From Oscillospiraceae bacterium (GTDB taxonomy: Bacteria; Bacillota_A; Clostridia; Oscillospirales; Oscillospiraceae): DNA of 8,286 nucleotides. Shown piece by piece: positions 6,497 to 8,286 of this stretch. The stretch's first letter is position 1; the number at the start of each line of letters is the position of its first letter. The position numbers and the translations under genes were made by a program. The notes under the pieces are model-generated. The model saw only the letters and a program-made list of their open reading frames with translations. It was not told where the DNA came from and searched no databases. The stretch is taken from NCBI GenBank assembly GCA_017537045.1, contig JAFYLN010000154.1, positions 1 to 8,286 on the forward strand, in the 5' to 3' direction.

Positions 6497-6510
6497 CATT
6501 TCATTGACTT
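6490..6510. promoter_or_regulatory. Inverted-repeat operator candidate over the -35 box
   Basis: AAGTCAA (6490-6496) and TTGACTT (6504-6510) are a perfect 7-base inverted repeat with a 7-base spacer. One arm is the -35 hexamer of the XRE promoter. The position is ideal for repression by a dimeric Cro/C1-type protein. Binding is inferred. Confidence 0.6.
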
Positions 6511-6656
6511 GCCTTATTATTTGAGGTCTATTAAATCTATTTGTCAACGTTTTTAGCCCAGAGCATCTCTTGGTTTTCTAATAATGATACCGCTCTTCTA
6601 ATAGGATGCATATAGATCCATCGAAATAACCCTTTTTCAAAAGCCACCCATCTATT
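6511..6656. other. AT-rich gene-free gap at the edge of the mobile-element remnant
   Basis: Together with the promoter region it forms a 224-base stretch (6433-6656) without a gene. No convincing reading frame, RNA gene or terminator was found in this part. The only pattern is the octamer TTCTAATA, which occurs twice (near 6576 and 6596). A recombination site could lie here, because serine recombinase genes often end close to an element end, but no core can be picked out. Confidence 0.5.
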
Positions 6657-7181
6657 TTATGAAATGCATTCGTATTTCATCCCATTTCGGAAATAGAATT
6701 CCAGCTTCCTGTCTTGACGGACTACAACCCTATCCACCAGCACGACAAACGTATATGGATCAAATCCCACGCATTCTTCCTGTTCCTCAAGTATTCGCAG
6801 GAATACCTCAATCTTCCGTCTGCGGTCACTCTTATCCTTTTTCTGCGCTTCGACATCCTGTATCTGCCGGCTGAGTTTCTCATGCTCCGCAGCCAGTGCA
6901 TCGTATTCCTTCTGATACTCCGCCTGATCCCTTCGCACCCTGGCGTTTTCTTCGACCAGCTTCCTGACACGCTCCGCCATGCCCAGCGCCTGATCCTGCA
7001 GCCTCGTTGCGATCCTATCGAGTTCGCTCGTATCAAGTAACTCATCCAGCACCTCGCGGCAGACTGCGAAGATGGCTTCCTTTTCAGAAATAACCTTCTG
7101 CATCACGCTGACGAAAGCTTTCTCCAACTCGTCCTGCGTCACATGCGGGGTCGAGCACTTCTTATCGCCTTTGCCTTGCCA
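6657..7181 (-). pseudogene. Large serine recombinase, C-terminal remnant
   Basis: The frame starts right after a stop codon (7184-7182) with WQGKGDKKCSTPHVTQDELE. KCSTPH is the typical end of the recombinase zinc-ribbon, leading into the coiled-coil region. A long charged coiled coil follows (EENARVRRDQAEYQKEYDAL and beyond), then FLRILEEQEECVGFDPYTFV, LVDRVVVRQD and FYFRNGM, the usual tail of large serine recombinases (TnpX/transposon resolvase type). About 175 residues remain of a protein normally near 500; the catalytic serine domain and the recombinase domain are missing. The codon at 7142-7140 (GTG) could be read as a start, but homology clearly continues upstream of it, so it is an internal Val. 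The fragment cannot recombine DNA. Confidence 0.82.
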
Positions 7182-7186
7182 TCAGC

Positions 7187-7363
7187 GCCTTTGCCCTGCA
7201 CAGCAAGTCGGCAAGCTCCACCCGACCGGAAACAGACAATCCGAAATACACCTTCCGCTGCTGGCTCCTCCGCCTGGGTTTCATCGGCGAGGAATTCGAA
7301 ACCGCCCGCATGCACCTGACCAAGCGCCTGCCCGGCAATGCTGCATGGCGCCGCGTCGCCTGA
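7187..7363 (+). pseudogene. 5'-truncated small mobile-element protein (tail only)
   Basis: A plus-strand frame ending at TGA 7361-7363 encodes DNPKYTFRCWLLRLGFIGEE (from 7235) followed by FETARMHLTKRLPGNAAWRR. This resembles a family of very small proteins (roughly 60-90 residues) frequent on clostridial conjugative elements, often labelled only 'virulence-related' without evidence of function. There is no in-frame ATG, GTG or TTG and no ribosome binding site before the conserved part, and the upstream sequence merges into the recombinase remnant on the other strand. The gene therefore seems to have lost its 5' end at the junction near 7182. A longer frame on the same strand starting at 7072 is a chance reading and has worse composition. 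The family recognition is from memory. Confidence 0.5.
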
Positions 7364-7427
7364 GCCCGCCTGACGATGGGCTGGACGGCCACCAACCCGA
7401 AACGCTGTTCAGCGTCGCGGGAAGCCA

Positions 7428-7440
7428 CGCTTCCAAATAC
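7428..7440 (+). repeat. 13-base direct repeat, copy 1 (before the 109-aa gene)
   Basis: CGCTTCCAAATAC occurs here, four bases before the AAGGAGG of the 109-residue gene, and again at 8272-8284 after the cyclotransferase gene. A shorter form, GCTTCCAAAT, also occurs inside the 109-aa gene near 7600. Confidence 0.7.
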
Positions 7441-7458
7441 ATCAAGGAGGATTACAAC

Positions 7459-7788
7459 ATGAAAATCACCCGCTTCCGAACCTTCACCATCCCTCGCGCC
7501 GACGGTCGCATCCCTTTCAAATTCGCTGTGCATACCCTTGCAGGCGGCACAGTGCAGGTCACGCGCATCAGCTCCTATGACGAAACCGAGTACCACTGGG
7601 CTTCCAAATCGCCGGAGCGCAACCATTGGCGCATTATCCGGAACGGACACACCGTTTCAACAGTCGGCGCCTTTATCGCCGACAAGCCCGATGAAACCAC
7701 AGAGCCGCTCAAATCCGAACAGATCGCATACTTTCTGATCGAGGCTGACATGAAAGCACACCTTGAACCCAGCATCTGCCGCAACTGA
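7459..7788 (+). CDS. Unrecognised 109-residue accessory protein
   Basis: I do not recognise this protein. The start ATG (7459) has a perfect AAGGAGG (7444-7450) eight bases upstream, so it is almost certainly translated. It is soluble, with no signal peptide or membrane helix, and looks like a small beta-rich fold: RFRTFTIPRADGRIPFKFAV, then AGGTVQVTRISSYDETEYHW and HWRIIRNGHTVSTVGAFI. A helical C-terminus (LKSEQIAYFLIEADMKAHLE) ends in a CRN tail. No catalytic motif is evident. Its stop (7786-7788) overlaps the ribosome binding site of the cyclotransferase-like gene, so the two are one operon and may act together. Strong codon bias to C/G at third positions is shared with that gene. No promoter was seen upstream; transcription may come from the truncated region or further left. 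Confidence 0.75.
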   Translation: MKITRFRTFTIPRADGRIPFKFAVHTLAGGTVQVTRISSYDETEYHWASKSPERNHWRIIRNGHTVSTVGAFIADKPDETTEPLKSEQIAYFLIEADMKAHLEPSICRN

Positions 7789-7803
7789 AGGAGGAACATC
7801 ACC

Positions 7804-8253
7804 ATGAAATACATCGCATACGGCTCCAATATGGTCGCAGAGCAAATGGCGCACCGCTGCCCAGGCGCAAAGCTGATCGGCACAGGATATCTTCCAAATC
7901 ATCGTCTGGAATTCTACCTGCATGCGACAGTAGAACGTACCCGTGCGCACGATGCAAAGGTGCCGGTTGCTGTGTGGGAGATCACCGCTGCCGACGAACA
8001 CAGCCTTGACCGTTATGAGGGGTACCCGACCTACTACACCAAGCACCGCCGCCGGGTAGTGATGGATGACGGCACAGAGCTCTGGGGCATGGTATACATC
8101 ATGAACATGATCAGACCGCAGCCGCCCACGCCTGATTACTACAACGGTATTCTTAATGCATATGTGAAACTTGGGCTGCGTTCTGAAATCGAGCGGGTGC
8201 TTGAGCCCGCGCTGCAGCGAAGCCAACGACGCAAACGGATCAGTCTGTGGTGA
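7804..8253 (+). CDS. Gamma-glutamylcyclotransferase-like protein (AIG2/GGCT fold, 149 aa)
   Basis: The protein begins with the family hallmark YGSNM (6-10), followed by the RCPGAKLIGTGYLPNHRLEF strand region (18-37). VPVAVWEI (53-60) leads to RYEGYP (70-75), where Glu72 matches the catalytic acid of gamma-glutamylcyclotransferases. The C-terminal YYNGILNAYVKLGL (112-125) is also typical. Such enzymes release 5-oxoproline from gamma-glutamyl amines or peptides. On mobile elements they are known to accompany amidoligases and may trim or recycle gamma-glutamyl conjugates; no amidoligase is seen here, but the window ends 33 bases later. The start is ATG 7804, with AAGGAGG (7788-7794) nine bases upstream, coupled to the preceding gene's stop. 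The protein is cytoplasmic. The family call is strong; the substrate is unknown. Confidence 0.9.
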   Translation: MKYIAYGSNMVAEQMAHRCPGAKLIGTGYLPNHRLEFYLHATVERTRAHDAKVPVAVWEITAADEHSLDRYEGYPTYYTKHRRRVVMDDGTELWGMVYIMNMIRPQPPTPDYYNGILNAYVKLGLRSEIERVLEPALQRSQRRKRISLW

Positions 8254-8271
8254 TCCGCATAGCACTACTGC

Positions 8272-8284
8272 CGCTTCCAAATAC
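8272..8284 (+). repeat. 13-base direct repeat, copy 2 (after the cyclotransferase gene)
   Basis: This is an exact copy of CGCTTCCAAATAC found at 7428-7440, in the space where the leader of a next gene would lie. It is followed by GG at the window edge, so a new ribosome binding site could follow as it does at copy 1. Confidence 0.65.
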
Positions 8285-8286
8285 GG

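Larger units (their letters stand above)
6657..8286. mobile_element. Remnant of an integrative element, extending past the window
   Basis: The region is grouped as one unit because it holds a truncated serine recombinase, a truncated small accessory protein and a tight plus-strand cassette whose genes (including a gamma-glutamylcyclotransferase-like enzyme) are often carried on integrative and conjugative elements of Clostridia. It is more GC-rich than the gap to its left. The right boundary is outside the window and the left one is not defined by a visible repeat. Confidence 0.5.

Noticed and set aside
6659..6680. Inverted repeat ATGAAAT / ATTTCAT at the recombinase 3' end
   Set aside because: It is short, AT-rich and inside coding sequence, with no T tail and no second copy; probably chance, not an attachment site.
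7072..7458. Plus-strand extension joined in frame to the 109-aa protein (238 codons in total)
   Set aside because: The upstream part is antisense to the recombinase remnant and out of frame with the conserved small-protein tail. A strong ribosome binding site precedes the ATG at 7459.
7657..8280. Minus-strand open frame of 207 codons
   Set aside because: It is antisense to the cyclotransferase-like gene, which has clear motifs; the frame is open only because of high GC content.
1..8286. CRISPR array, tRNA or rRNA genes
   Set aside because: No regularly spaced repeats and no tRNA or rRNA-like sequence were seen on either strand.

Overview
The window looks like chromosome of a Gram-positive anaerobe of the class Clostridia, probably a gut species. 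The signs are strong AGGAGG-type ribosome binding sites, a T-box riboswitch, and gene families typical of Clostridia: a clostridial-type phenylacetate-CoA ligase with an ACT partner, a MATE transporter, and the C-terminus of a large serine recombinase. The species cannot be named from the sequence.

Left block (1-2344, minus strand): an aryl-acid/phenylalanine operon read right to left. It starts at a consensus promoter, runs through a ~350-nt T-box leader with a UUC (Phe) specifier and an intrinsic terminator, and then encodes phenylacetate-CoA ligase (paaK), a double-ACT protein, and the start of an ABC substrate-binding lipoprotein or secreted protein that leaves the window. Because T-boxes switch genes ON when the cognate tRNA is uncharged, the likely role is to salvage phenylacetate into phenylalanine, not to degrade it. 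A LysR regulator (2439-3335, plus) is transcribed divergently. The two promoters face away from each other and share one palindromic -35 hexamer.

Middle block (3336-6500): after a short gap holding a possible decayed transporter fragment and a long terminator hairpin, a minus-strand operon runs from a consensus promoter at 6468-6496. It encodes an XRE regulator, a YgjV-family membrane protein, and a MATE transporter fused at its C-terminus to a cytidylate-kinase-like domain. The genes overlap or nearly touch. A perfect 7-7-7 inverted repeat covers the -35 box and is a good candidate operator for the XRE protein.

Right block (6510-8286): an AT-rich gap, then mobile-element debris. A serine recombinase C-terminus (minus) has lost its catalytic part. 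It abuts the 5'-truncated tail of a small plus-strand protein, followed by an intact two-gene plus-strand cassette: an unrecognised 109-residue protein and a gamma-glutamylcyclotransferase-like enzyme. This part is visibly more GC-rich than the gap beside it. No CRISPR array, tRNA or rRNA was seen.
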